Origin: Brachycybe producta
Lineage: Eukaryota; Arthropoda; Diplopoda; Playtdesmida; Andrognathidae
Assembly: GCA_036925085.1 (NCBI GenBank)
Contig: JAUPFP010000036.1
Span: forward strand, 1,488,001 to 1,552,000
Length of the DNA: 64,000 nt
Reading direction: 5' to 3'
Below are positions 23,983 through 38,900 of the stretch, one piece after another (position 1 is the stretch's first letter; every line of letters starts with the position of its first letter). The notes under the pieces were generated by a model. It ran no database searches, was not told the origin of the DNA, and worked only from the letters and a program-made list of their open reading frames with translations. Position numbers and translations under genes: made by a program.

Positions 23983-26900
23983 AGACAAAGATCTATTAAT
24001 CAATGACAAAAAAATGTAATTATCACAACTCTTAAGATTTCTAAAAAGGTAAGAAAAAGATAAGGTGAGTGAATAGGGCTTCAGAAGAAGGGGAGAACTT
24101 TTGAAATAAATCGCTTCCAGAAAAAGAGAGAGGTGTTTTATCACCTGAAAAATTTTTTCAAGACATGCAACAAACAAAAGACGAAAACAAAACATGAACA
24201 CATTTTGTAATAACCACTATTAAGTGATGAATATCAACGATAAAACATCTTTCATTTTTGTTTCTCTCAAAAACAACAACAACAACAAAACTTTAAAAGA
24301 ATGTAAGAAAAAAGACAATTAATTATTGGAGCAAATTTATTTAAATCTACTTTGAAATTTCTTTTTTATTAAAAAAAAATGTTTTCTATTGCAAAAAAAA
24401 TGTGTTAATGTTTCCTTTTTTCATGTGTGTTTTTTTTTTGGTTTGTTTGTTTGTGACGTGTTTTGTTGACCAAAAATTGCAAACAAAACATCATCAACAT
24501 TATTATTCATGAAAGTTTTTAATTTATTATGTAGGCCTATTAGAATTATTAAAACAAAAAATAATGATTGGTGGTGGTTTTTAGTGTGTTTTGAAAATGA
24601 GATTGTCTACAAGTCTAGACAAATGGACACATTAAACATTAAATCAAATGACACACACACAAAAAATGATTCATTATTTAAAATTTCTAATATTTATTAT
24701 ATCTACACGTAAGGCCTACTTTTTAATATTTTTTTACACGAGGTATTTTTTTTTATCAAACTGGAAAAATAAAATTTTTATATGTTTAATCAATCAATGT
24801 TTATAAAAAATTTTAAAAAAGTCAATTTTGTAAACTAATTTTAGGGGAACTCAGAAGTCAAAAAAAAAAAACTTTAAGAAACATCCAGGGGCCAACGAAA
24901 TTCTACAGTGCCTAGGGGCCTCAACACTTGCCTGAAAGTATATTTTCGATATTTTGCAGTTTATGTCTACCATCAGCAATATATCACCTAAAATCTAAAT
25001 TCTATATAATGCCTGAACATTTTTTTGGTAGATTGGTTTGGTATTATTTTAGGCATACTCTGTACAGAGTGCCTAAAATACTTATTCATTTTGCAGAGTT
25101 ATTCCTCACATTGTTTTTTTTTAGGCATACTGCACATTGCCTAAAATGCTATTCAATTTGCAGAACTACTCTCAAAATTGTTGGTTCTCCAAATTGACTA
25201 GTAAATTTGTATAATTTTAAAAACATACATCCTTCGCGCCAAAAGTATTTACCTTTCTCAAAACATTGTCTACCTTTTACACCAGATGGTGCTCAAAGAC
25301 TTAAAAAACAAGTTAAACTTTACAAACTATAGGGGTCCAAATTCAAGAGTGAACCTTGGTAGGTTCTACTTGGCAGTTAATACTTTATACATGCAACCTT
25401 TTAAAAAGGTGTTTCAACATAGAAAAAACACAGGCTATTAGAAATTGGGAAGAACTTCAGTTGGCTCAGCCCCTTTTTATGACGACCGCAACTTCTAATT
25501 GGTTTGTTGCGTGGTTCAACGTTGAAAAGGGCGGAGCATGTGACGTCAGACTACATAACCAACCAATTAGAAGTTGCGGTCGTCATAAAAAAGGGCGGAG
25601 TCAACTTCTGTTTGTCCCGATTTCTAATTGCATGTGAAAAATCCCGTTTGAAATTGCTTCTCCTCTGAAGAGAGTTTTTTTAACTCTTCTGATGAAAAAG
25701 GGTTAGAAGTTAAAATTCAAAATGTCAAAAGTTATTTTTACTGCAATTTGATCCAATATTTAAATTAACCATTGTCCCAACAAAATCAATAAAGTTTTGT
25801 TTGTTATAAACTCACTATGTAAAGAGAAAGAGAGAGAGAGAGAAAGATAGAAAAAAATCCCCATCAAAAGTGACCAGGTTGTTTTTTTGTATTTAATTAA
25901 ATTACATTTGCTCAAAGCCACAAAAAAATTGCGTTCATAAAAAAAAAACTATAGGTTACAAACTTCAATATAACCTCACCCTCACTCTCCACTCCCTTTA
26001 AAAATGATTACCTTAAAAACTAGATTATTAAAAACAAAACCTAATTGAAGTTAAAGTTTTCGATTTTTGATTAGTTCTTCTCAGCAGTTGGTCTTGGGTC
26101 TCACCATCCCCTGTTTACACGAATAACGATGACTAGTAACAAAACGGTTTTAATTAAAACTTTTAAACACAACATATTTTGCAATTTGTAAAAATGCAAC
26201 ACACCACCAAGCTTTAAAATTAAAAGGTTCAAAATTTAATTACCATTACTAACTAGTGCTCGGATTTTTATGCAAATATCAAGCAAATGTTTCTCAATCT
26301 GTGGCCCAAATGAGTAATTATTAAGTAACAATTCTGTTTAAATCATGGTTGTTATTTTTTTTCTCAATCAAAAACACTGGTTAGAGGCTAAATCTCTAGT
26401 TGGCAACATATATAGTAGGCCTAATCAAGACATTTTAGCCTCTAACCAGCCTTTTTTTTTAATAAAAGATAAGCATAATTGAAGTTGCTCCAGATGATAT
26501 TATTATTAAGGCAACCATAAAAATACGTTTTTCAATCAAAGAACCTCGCTAGAGGCTAAAAAGGTCAAACTAGGATCTAAAACTTTTTTTGTTCAGACTA
26601 GAACTCTAGTCTCTAACTAAGGATGTTTAACTGAAAAATGCATTTTTTTTAGTTGCTTTTAATTATTATTGATTACTTCACAATTGAGCACTTACTTGAG
26701 CCACAAATTGAGAAACATTTGCTTGACTGATATTTGCATACAAATTCGAGCCCTAGGGCCCATTACCAATAAAGGGCCTCCCTCCTCCCCCCACATTTTG
26801 TCTTTTTCTCTCTCCCCCTCACCCTCACATACAATCATTAATCACATTTCATTCTCAATTTTAATCATCAAGTCCTATCTTTCAAATTACACCTTCAATA

Positions 26901-29900
26901 TAACAATGAAACATATAAGGCATATGTAGGCCTACACTGGACTTGTCCTTTTAAAATCAGTTTGAAGGAAGTTTTTTTTAAAAAAAAGTTTCTTACCCTC
27001 AAACTTCCAACCCTCAAAACAACAAAAAAAAACCAATACCCTCTCCCCTCCCATTATCCTCTCCCTCCATCCATCCAATACCTTGTCAATAAAGAATTTT
27101 ACTTCCAGAAAAAGAAGAGAAAAAAAAAAAATTATTCATAAAAAGTAGAGACCATTTTTTTTAACAAAAAAATGTACCATATTATTTGATCATCCATCTT
27201 ATTTTTCGTTGTTTCTTCATGAAATGTAGTTAGCATATTTCTTTTCCTCCCCCTCCTCCATTTTTTCTTTCTCAACTATATAACAACATAGGGACAAAAA
27301 AATCCCTATGCCTTTTATATTAAATTTATCAGACTTTTTTTTATTCTGTTCATCAGCTGCAACAAAAAAAGATGATTCCCGCCTTAAACATCATTAATCT
27401 TACAATTTAACTTGGATCATGGAAGATATTTTTGCAATTATGCGTGACTGTGACGTCATTATATCCAATCCTCAACCTTCACCTCTTTATAAATATTAAA
27501 AAAAATACTGATTTTTCTAGTTAAAGAGTGTCCGACATATCGAGGTTTTTGATTTACTCAAAACTTGTTCCCCCCCTTCTCTCCACCTTCCATTATTCAT
27601 TTCAAATATTGGTGGGTCCTAGACTGTTTTGTTGTAACCATTTTACACAATAACAGAATAAAGAGAAGAAGACCCAATATTGTATAAATATATATTATAA
27701 AAAAGCCTCTTTTGAGTTTCAAGACAAAACTATTTGTCATTTTTATACAAAAAAAAAGTCAAGAATACATCAAACACAACACACACAAAAAATATATATT
27801 CAATTGCCATCAACATGTGGGCCCCCTTTTATGTATTTCATCTGTCTTCACCAAATCCATCCCTCTTTTTTTGGGGGGGGGGGGCATAGAAATCAGAAAA
27901 AGTAAACTGTATTCTTGGATATTATTTTGTTAAAAGGGTCCTAAATAAACCCAAAAGTGATTTTGTTGTCCCTTTATTCAAGTGATGATCCATTCTACAT
28001 ACAGTACAAAAGTAATATTACATAACATTTTGATGAACAAGAATACTATTTTTTTGTTAACTTTTCAACAAGCTTTTGTAAGATTTTAACATCTTTGAAA
28101 TGTTTCTTGTCATCAGTATTATGTAAAATGATACATTGGTGGTCAAAATGACCACTTAATTTAAATAACTGTGGGGCCTGAATTCAAGAAAAACTTAGAG
28201 CCCATTCAACTTCAACCATTAATGTATTTCGCATGCTGCAATTGGACTTTTTTGTTCCTCTGTCACAGACCGTTTTGGCTGCTTGCAGAGTAATTTTGCA
28301 AATTCAAACAGAAATTTTCAACAAAGAAAACCCTTATTCCAATTTTCGTTCAAAAAACAGTGGTTCCCAAAATTATTTGGTTTAGAGCACAGTATTTTGT
28401 TGCCTGAAGCTACCCTTCTAGTTTCTAAAAACAATTTCTAATGTCTCTTAATTTTGCTCTTCTGACAAGACAGAATAATCCGAGTTCGAAAATCAGCTAT
28501 TCATAAGCGAACTTAAGTTAATTTTAAATTCAGGTGCAAAATGAAGAGAAACTTGAAAGTGTTTTAGAAACTAGAAGGGTAGCTTGCTCAATCACTTACA
28601 GGTATTTTTATGTTGATATCTTTCAAAATAAACTGTTATATGAGTTTGAAAATGGCGCAACTTTAAGTAGACTTACTGTATTGTTTTTAAATTTTTGTCT
28701 CTAAATAGTTGATTTTGAAAAATATCAACATAAAAATACCCTTAAGTGATTGAGTTACTCTTCTAGTTTCTACAACACTTTTCTAGTTTCTCTTAATTTT
28801 GTAACTTAAACGTTTAATTAAGAGAGTTCGAAAATCAGCTCTTCATAAACCATCTTAAAGTCGTTCCCCTCCCCCCCCACACATACAAATAAATGATGTT
28901 TCCGGACACTACTTTTCTGTTTTCTTTTCAGACAATGGCTTTTTTTCTATTGTTTCCGGATACAGCCATATTTTTTTTTTGCATATTACAGTATGTTGAA
29001 TTTTATGACTAGTAAGTAATATAAATTCGTTTTTTTCACTCCCTTTCATACAAATATTATAAAATTACAAATGTTGATAATAATAATAATAATGATGATG
29101 ATGATGATGACGGTTGATGGGTAATAACCCCTTTTTTATATTTCAGTCGACATGACCAAAGAAAAAGAAAAATTGGCTATGACATCATCGTGTAGTTTAG
29201 AAGACGACAGATGTTTCAAAATGAAGCCAAAAAAAAAACCTGAATATCCAATGTTGGAAAATAAAAAAAAAATAAAATGAATAGCTTTTGTTAGAAATAT
29301 TGTCTCTTGACAAATTTTTTTTCATTTAAAAAAAAAAATCTCAAAAGCCCCTATATTATATTGAAAATTGCAAAAGAGAAAGAGACCCTCCTACTCTTCT
29401 TCTTATGCTAATGTAGTAATGACATTAAATTTACCCCTTTAGTTACCATATTTCAAGCGCAAAACAACAACAGAGTTACACCTAATATAAATACAACAGA
29501 AGAAGAGAAAAAAAAAACCTTTTGAACTAAATTTCATTTGAACAAAAGAAATTACCATAAATTCATAAATGAAAAATTGAATATATTACACTCTTACTAT
29601 ATTAGAGCAATTGCAGTAGAAACTAGAAAGGGTAGCTCCTCAAAATCATTCAGGAGAATTTTCTAGTTGATATAATTTTAAAATGTAAAGTTTGGAAGTG
29701 ACTCAACTTTTAATTTAAAAGATAATATTTTTTAAAATTTCTGTCTATAAAAAGTTTATTTTGTAACACAACATAAAAATACTATTAAAAGTTAATCAGC
29801 TACTTTCTAGTTTCTAATCTATAAAAAAAAACACTTGTCAAGATAAAAGTGTAAACACCACATGAACTCTGGTTATTCTGTCTTTCAGAAGCAAAAATTA

Positions 29901-32900
29901 TGAAAAACTTGTGTTTTAGATACTAGAAGGGTAACTAACTGAATTTTAATGTTTGATATATCTTTTAAAATATAACAACATGAAATAACTATTAAAAGTG
30001 TTTTAGTTACCGTTCTAGTTTCTAACACTTTTTAAATTTCTTCTTAGTGTTTTGTTTTCTGAAATGACTTTTTTTTAGTTCGAAAATCAGCTGTTCAATA
30101 AAACATTTTTTTAAACAAAAAAAGACAATTAAAAATAACTGTGTATTGTTTCATTTGAAATCAATTTGCGTGAGAAAACTACAAAATATCTATTTTAATG
30201 GCTTCTTAACAGTTGTCATTAAATTGTTTTGTTGTGTCAGAAGCCGACCAAAACTCAAATCATATCAATAAATTTTCAGATTTTTTTGTTCAAAAAACAC
30301 GTTTTTTTTAACTTGTAAATGTAAAAAGTAAGAAAAAAAATTATCAAGAAAAACTGGAAATTCAGCGGAATTCTCATAAAAATTCAGATAATATTATGAG
30401 AATCAGAAGAAAAAAAAACTATTTTATTTGAAAGTTTTTAAGGCTTTAATTTCAAACTAAAAAGGTATCATTAATCAATAAATATAAAACTATTGGGCGG
30501 TGGTCCCAAAAGTAATAAAAATAACTAGGAAAAATAAGATTTTTGTATAAAAAAATGAAAGATATAAAAAAAGTTTAATTGAATTGTAATAATAATGTTG
30601 TCCAGTTTCGACTCCCTCTATTAATGGGTGCATTTGGAAACAAAAAAACAATCCTATTAAGATGGTTTAAAAGTGTGAAACGTCTCTTAAAACACATGAT
30701 TATTCCGTCTTTCAGGTGTAAAAATGCAGAGAAATTTGAATGTGTTTTAGAAACTAGAATGGTAACTGAATCACTCTACAGCAAGCATGTCAAACTCAAA
30801 GGCTAAGTAAGACGGGCCGAATAAACAAGGTCTAAGTTTACGTGGGTCGCAAAAAAAAAAACTTCAATTTTATAGAAACGTAGATTTATTCCGAAAAATA
30901 CAATACTAAATTTTTATTAAAACTTTTGTTACATACTGTTAGATTGGCTAGACCGCACAGATATTCGATGTGGGCCGCATTCGGCCCGCGAGTTTGCCAT
31001 GCTTGCTCTACAGGGTAATTTTAATGTTAATATCTTTTTTCTAAAAATTTGTTATGGTAAAACAAAGCTCAAATTTTTCCATTGTATTATTTTCCATCTG
31101 AAATTTTTACCAATTAGCATGATGAAGCCATACGGATGTAATTTGATTGTGTATGTGTAGTGTTTCTATTCTTGCTCAATAGAGGGCACACAAAATTTCC
31201 TCATGTAATTTCTATATGTTTTCTCTATGTATTTTAATTTTCCGCGGTGGACTTCCGCGTGTGTTCAAGGCTTTAATAGCAAAAAAAAAAGTTTCCGATT
31301 GCACCCATCATCATCCTAACCACCCTACCCTCTCTGGAGATAGAAAAAAAAAAACATTATTTCTAAATTTTCATTTTTAAGGCGTGAAAATTCATTCTTA
31401 ATATATTTATAGAACGTCAAAAATCTCGTTTTTTAATATAAAAGTTGGCCACAAAAGAAAAAAAAATTAATGAAAAATGGTTCTTTCGCCAAAAAATACT
31501 ATCTAAAAACTAATTAAAGTTGTTGTCTCTTCAAGGTTTTCAGAATATATATATAAAAATATATATAAAGCAATTCGAAATGGTTTTGGAACTTGATTAG
31601 AAACAAAAAAAAAATTGCAACACATTATCAGAAAAAAAAAGTATAAAGTTTCAAGAATATAAAATTTTTTTTTAATAATAATATCACTAATTTTTCAGTC
31701 AGCCAACAATATTAAATGACACTTGTGGGAGTTTTTCCAAGGACAATATAATAACAATTTTTTTGACAAAACTTTATATAAAAATGAAATTTGCTTCTTT
31801 TTTTTTCTTTCTGTTGTTGAAAGTATATATTTAATAAATAGAAATTAAATCTGGCTTTAGGCTTAAACTTTCAATCTAATGTACATTAAATATAGTAATT
31901 TGTAATAGTGAGAGAGAGAGAGAGAACAATAAAAAAACCATGAAAAAAGTGGCCCAAAAAAAAAAAAATATGTAATTCAATATGTTGATTGGGCATGAGA
32001 AATAAATTGTAAATAAAAATGTGGCCCGCCTCTAGCGAATAACATAGTTAAAAGTGGTTTACACAGTTATTATTACAGTCATACTAAATCCGTCATCACT
32101 AGAAACTTCCATGAATATATAATTTTTATGATGAAATTTTTTTTTTGCTGGGCTTCCTTAAGTTTCAACAAAATCTGTCCCCTTTAGCTAAGAAAAAGTT
32201 TCTTATTTTCTAGAAAAAAAATATAATGAATGGGACCTGAAAGCAATCACTGACCACTGACCGAACCGGACAGGCAGTTAGAAAACGGGATGAACAGAAG
32301 TTGGCATGATGAACGCAACTTCTAATTAGTTCGTTATGTAGTCTGACGTCACATGCTCCGCCCTTTTTAACGGCGAACCACACAACAAACCAATTAGAAG
32401 TTGCCATTCGTCATAAAAAGGGCGGAGCCAACTTCTGTTCATCCCGTTTTCTAATTGCCTGTCCGAACCGGCTGGTCAGTTTTGCATTGTGACTGGTCCT
32501 TGTTAAGTTGTCCAGTTACTCTGACCAAAAACAAAAACAGAATTTTTTCAGCTTTTATAATAAGAAACCTGGTGTCTCATTAGTCATTACAGAAAGAAAA
32601 TTAAAGACTATTATCATATCTAGCTCATAACTTTGCAACAGTCACAACAGCAAATTACAAAATATTAAGACAATATTATCATTATAATGTCATTGACTAG
32701 TATATACAACATAAAATGACAGTCGTACAATAATAACGCACAAGAAGTGACAGTCATAAGGTATGAGTGTCACAATTTCATGACTTTTTCTGTAATGAGA
32801 GCCTATGCAGTTTTTTTTAAAGTAGAATAGTTAAGAAACAAGTTTCAGGCCCAACTTCAAGAAGGAAACTTAGCACTTCAATTTAACGTTCTTGACCAGT

Positions 32901-35900
32901 AGTTTCATAACTGAAAAAAAAAGTCATAAAACTGTGACAATCATACGTTAAGATGTTACCATGCGCTATTATTTTATGATTGTCGTATTATTTTGTATAC
33001 CACTCAATGGCAGCCATATAATGTTATGTAATTTGCTTTTTGTGACTTGTTACAAGGCTATGAGATAGATATAACAATTTAATGTCATATTGACAGGATT
33101 CTCTTTCTGTAATTAGGCCCCAGGGTTCCAACACTGGAGGAAAAAAATCCCTGCTCAATTGCCAAGTTTTTGATTCTAACATTTTTCTTCAAACTTTCAT
33201 TTTACTATCTTTAAAAAAAATAAACTTTTATGACAGTTTTAAAATCATTGTTTCCTCAAATTCAAAGTGTTCAAACTTAAAGGTGTTTAAAACCGCAATA
33301 AAATGTATATTATGACCATGAAAATGTACGCCTATTAATTAATACCTAGTCAGGCTAGTCCACACCCTAATAAGTTAAAAAGGCAATTAAATTAATCTTA
33401 AACATCCACAAAACTCCGTTAAGTAATGATGTCCATTTTTTCATGCTCTTTACTGGACTCAATGTATAATTTCAACTCAACACAATTAACTTGAGTGCAT
33501 CACGTATAACAATTGGTATCATAACTGCTTCACACAAGACCACTCGATAGCGCGACAAAGTGGCTCACGTGGCCGAAAACCTTTGTCCAGCTGTCGGCGC
33601 GAGCCACTGGTAGTGACCATGTTCACACCACCGACGGTGGTAGCCACCAGTGGCTGGCTCCACTATTCTTTGCCACTAATGGTGACTAAAATGGAGACAG
33701 TGGCAGTGGCTCATGTGAACACCTCCCAGTGTTCAGCGAAATATAAGCATTCTGTCTCACCTGTCAGTGGTGCCACTGAGTGGTGGTACATGAGAAACAG
33801 GCTCCTTTTGCTCTTCTAGTTTTTTAACAAACTTTCTTTTCATATAAGTTTCTTTTAAAACATGGAACGAGGAAGTTGTAAAATTCTAAAAATAAAAAAT
33901 TGCAACAGAAGTCACTTAAAATTCACAGGTAACTAACTAACTTTAAGGGACATTCTCCAAAAACTATGCAAAAACCTCGAGATAAATGTTTTTTTTTTTT
34001 AAAGTAAGCACTTTACATTTTATTTTTACAAAAACTACAATAGTTTTGAATCACAATTTTGACACAAAACATGCCGACACATAATGCCAAGTAGAAAAAG
34101 ATGGAGAATTTTATTTTGAAGGGAAAAAAAAAGCCTTTAAAAAACAGGACAGCCTTTAAGAAGACGCGTGATGGAAGGAAGGAAGGAAGGTGGTTGGAGG
34201 GACTTTTGCACCTTTACAACTACCTGTTGGCATTTTAAATGAGTTTGAAAAAGGCGTTTTTAACTTTCCAACCTTGCATCGTTGTTATCCCATGAATACC
34301 AAATAACAACAAGACCACCACCTTACATTATGTCCATAAAGACGGAAGGAAAAGAAAAAATATGTTGTTCTAATACAAAGGAATGGTCAATGTAATGGAT
34401 CTATAATGGCTTGTACCGTAGGTGGTGAATAGAGGAGGGAAGGAAAGAGAGAGGCTACCGGGTATATGAGAGTGAGAGAAAGACCGGTATTACGTGTTAT
34501 GGTGGCAAACGCGTGCTTGGACTACAAGCACACATCAATCCAAAAACTGACCTCAGGGCAAAATGGCCACAAATGTACCTTGTTGTATCCATTGGGTGCA
34601 AACAATAAAATAAAAATCATACAAATCCTCCTCCACTCCATACCACCAACTACCAAACAACACTACACCACATATTAGATTGTCACAACTGCAGTTAAAA
34701 AGTTAACCACAGTTAATTTTCTAGTGTAAAACAAATGTGGTTACTTTCACCATGGTTAAACTTCTGAACAACGGAGTTAATTCAACTACATTGACATCAA
34801 TTTGGTTAATCACATTATTCAATGGTTAAATATTTCACTTTCTGTTGTTCAAACAAATTTAGTCTACAAAACAAGATGGCGGATAGTGAAAGTACTCAAT
34901 TTTTGACAGAATGAGGAATGAGGTATATATCACTTCATGCAGAAATGTTTCATATTAAATGACACAAAATCGTTTAACCACAGTTAAGTGTCTGAAAAAA
35001 TGGAAACACAGACCAGTACCACTTCTAGCATGTCTGCAGTTAACTATAATCTTATTTATGTAACTGCAGTTATTTTTTCTAGTAGAAACGAGGTATAAGA
35101 ATCAAGTTATACAAGCAACGATTATCTTAAATACCAAAAAATTCAAAGTGTATGTATGACGTCAAATATGATAGTAGTAAGTAAGTAACTCTCTCAAATA
35201 TGATGTCCTAAGCTCAATTTCCTCCAAAAATAATGCATCAGTTGCTATATTTTGAAGGGGAAAAAAAGCACTTGATGAATTTTTCATCTCCTTTAGCTAA
35301 CAGTTCAGTTAAAAATATACTTCTGTATTTTAAATAACTAACTTATGATGAAACTAAACAAAATTATAATTTTAAATAAACTTTATTGTTATTTTTTGTT
35401 GTTTGCTAAAATGCTGTCGCTTTGAAATTTAATCTTAATCTGGATTTAACTCATCAGAAATATTATAAACTAGGAGACTAATATGACAGAAAAAAAGTCA
35501 TAAAATTATGATAATAATAACTTATGATGTCACAACTTGTACGTTATGATTTTATGACTATCGCTGTCTGCTGTACACTAGTCAGTGGCATTCATATGAC
35601 AATAATTATCCTAATAATATTTTGTAATGTGCTTTTGTGACTGTGACTGAAACAAGGTTATAAGCTAGATATGACAATTTACTGTCATATAACAGTTTTA
35701 TTGTCTTTCTGTAATGACACATTAGAAGTGTAAAAAGGGTCTCATTACAGAAAAGGCAATAAGACTGTCCTATGACCGCAAATTGTCATATTTAGCTCAT
35801 AACCTTACAACAGTCAAAAAAGCAAATAACAAAATATTATTATGACAAATACTGGTGTACAGCAGAATATGACAGTCATAAAATAATAGCGCACAATGGG

Positions 35901-38900
35901 TGAGATTCATAAGACATGACTGTCACAATTATTTAATGCAGTAAGTTTGTATAATGCATACAGACACACATGTTGTATTAGGTAACAGGTTCATAAATAC
36001 ATAATTAATTATTCAGAAATGAAATATTGACAATTGCTTCCCAGCATTGTTACACTTTTTTTTTGCAGAGATAGAAATTGCACAGATGTCAGATAAATCG
36101 AGAATCAGATCTGTAGTTTTAAAAATGACAGTTGGTTATTTAGGTTTATTCTTCAAACTGTTATAAAACATAATGTAGATACAGTGTCTTTTATGTAGGG
36201 TACACAGGTGGTCAATTCGGGCTTGTCAATCCTGCGCGTTGGAAACATACACATTCGTTCCAAATAGCAATGTTTTGCAATATGATGAGAAAATGAACAA
36301 GTAGTAAATTAAAAGTTAAAATAGGCAATGGCCACATACAATTTCAAAACAAAAACTAAACGGACAGACAAGCCAGAATTGACCGTCTTTAACCAGCTTT
36401 GAAAAAAACCCGCCTCACTTAGAATTTCATTTTTTGAAAATTCATTTAAAAATTTTAACAGTAAATCTTATGAGAATCACATAACTGTTTACAACTGATT
36501 TCAATATTTTTCTTACATTTAATCTTCTTCATACCTTCCATATACAAAGAGGCGACTGAATAAGCGCCAAATTTAACAACTGCCAAACTTCATAAGTCAA
36601 ATTATTGGCTTTTGTTGATTTGTTCTAATTGGCGCTTATTCAGATTGGCAGTTGTTAAATTTGGCGCTTATTCAGTTAGGTGGTTCTTCAATTTGACGCT
36701 TTTTTCCATTTGGAGCTTATTCAGCGCCACCACCTATCTGTACTGTAATAAAAAAGCAAAATAGGTTGGGTTCTCGGGGTTTCCTGGGTACGCTGTATTT
36801 CAAGTAAGGGCAAGCAACCTTACATAGTTTGGTCCCAGTAGGTCAAAAGGGGTGTGTATGTGTGTGTGCCACTTGACCTACAGACAGTTGCCCTTACACA
36901 GAATACATACAAAAAAAACTGTCAATCATTTATAAGAAAGTTAAGTACAAAAAAGGATTTCTTCAAAGCATTCAACACAGTAAAAAGCTTTTTTTTTAAA
37001 AAAAAAAAACTTCATTAAATTCGACACGCAAAATTTGATCTAATGCCATTTAAATTACAATATTAAAAATTTTTCCCAAGTAAACAAAATTACAAAACAT
37101 CAAATAAGACAGTTGAGGGTCTACAACAAACAGTTCGATTCAAGATCCGGTTCCAGAGAAGAAGAAGAAGAGATAAAAAAAAAATCAAAACAAAATTAAG
37201 AATTAAGTTATGAAAGGATTTAAGAAGAAAAAAAGATTAAAACTGTTGCCAAAAAAACAAAATTATTAAAAAGTATCTGAGAGACAAGAAGAGAGATCAA
37301 CAACATCCTAGTTTATAATATTTAAATAAAATAATGAATCATAAAAAAAACACCAATTTGGTAATTAAAACTTTAATAAAAAGACAGGATAACTTAATAT
37401 CTACTAAAAATCTATCCCTTCATTTTTATAAATATACTGATGAGAAATTCCGTAAAAAACGGGAAAAATCCCCCCCCCCACCACCACCAGACAACAATGG
37501 AGAGAATGAGAAAGAAAAGCCTCATTTTTCACTGAGAAACCAAATTTAATTTTCTCAGTATAGATTTCACACAAAAGCCTTCATTTTTGAGGTATTTTCT
37601 AACAGAAAAACAACTAGTAAGGTTCTATTTTTTTTAACAACGGTTTTTTTCTCCCATTTTTTTAATCTGTTGGAACAAAATGATAAAAACCTCCAAAAAA
37701 AATTTTATTCACACATTTCTTCTTCTGAGATCTCAACAAAATAAATCACATGGGAAAAAGTGAAAGAAAAGATGATGATAACACCTGAAATTTCTATTAT
37801 CTTACGAAAAAAAAAACGTTTTGTAGGTCTGTAGGATTTTTATTGACCACCCTGGTGGCAAAAATCAAATTTCATTTAGTTGCTGTTTGAGGATTATACA
37901 GTATAAAGCCACAGGCAGTTCTGCTCAGCACTCAAATTTCGTTTGCCCCGCCCTTTTATGAGCGCCATCAATTTCTAATTGGTTTGTTACTTGGTCTGAT
38001 GTCATAAAAGGGCGGGGCAAACGATATTTTAGTGCTGGGCAGAAGTGGCCTGTGTATAAGCCCCCTATCATTTGGGAGGGAAGATAGGGAACCAACCAAC
38101 CTTCAGGAAGGAGGCTCAGTGGCTCATTGAAACCACTAATAGTTAGAAATTTGCCAAACGTCATCAATTACTGTAATTAAATTACTTATTTGAAGTAACT
38201 AGTAATTCACCACATTACTTTTGAAATAATTAAAAAAACATGCAATTCATTTTTAAACTATTTTTGTTTTCAAACTACTCGGAACTTCAGTACTTCACAA
38301 TAAAATATCGTTGCCTTATTTGAAAGTCATACCTTATGATGTCCATCTTTGTCAGCTATTATATTATGACTGTCATTTTATGTTGTACGTCAGTAAAATG
38401 GAAGTAATACGACCTATAATTGTCATAATAATACTTTGTGACTGTTACAAGATATATGAGCTAGACATGATAATTTACTGTCATATATGACTATCTTTAT
38501 TTTCTTTCTGTAATGAGGCCCTTAGATTTATCCGAATTTCTCAACAAAGGTCGATTTGAAAATTTTGAATTTTGAAAAAAAAAATACTCTACAAGCAGTC
38601 AAGAAGCCCTACAGCAGAGGAACAAAAGTCCAATAACAGCATGCAAGATGTAATGTCAAAACCTCAAAGATATACAAACCCAATAACAATTACAATGACA
38701 ATATATTGGTGCTTCGCACATCAGCGCCAGTTTTTTTGCCAAACTTTGTTTCTGTTTGTGGGCAGAAAGGTGTATGGATCATCACGTCAAAACATTCTTC
38801 ACAAGAATGTCCACCGTCTCGGGCCTAAAACGACATGGCAAACCTATGCATATTCTATAGGCTTACACCCCCCCCCCTCCCTTTCCTCATCAAATAATAT

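Larger units (their letters stand above)
30626..31306. repeat. family J element carrying nested A and hAT copies
   Basis: Terminal GGGTGCATTTGGAAAC (30626-30641) and GTTTCCGATTGCACCC (31291-31306) match as inverted repeats in 14 of 16 bases. Family A sits inside, and a hAT-type element inside that. Similar words occur at 28900-28965 and 63335-63420. Confidence 0.6.

Noticed and set aside
33583..33819. 78-codon frame with Trp-rich end
   Set aside because: Lies in a GC-richer palindromic repeat with inverse GCCACTGG words.
37430..37475. Hammerhead ribozyme-like CTGATGAG...GGGAAAAA
   Set aside because: The part between CTGATGA and the A-rich box does not form a proper stem II, and no flanking stems I/III were found.
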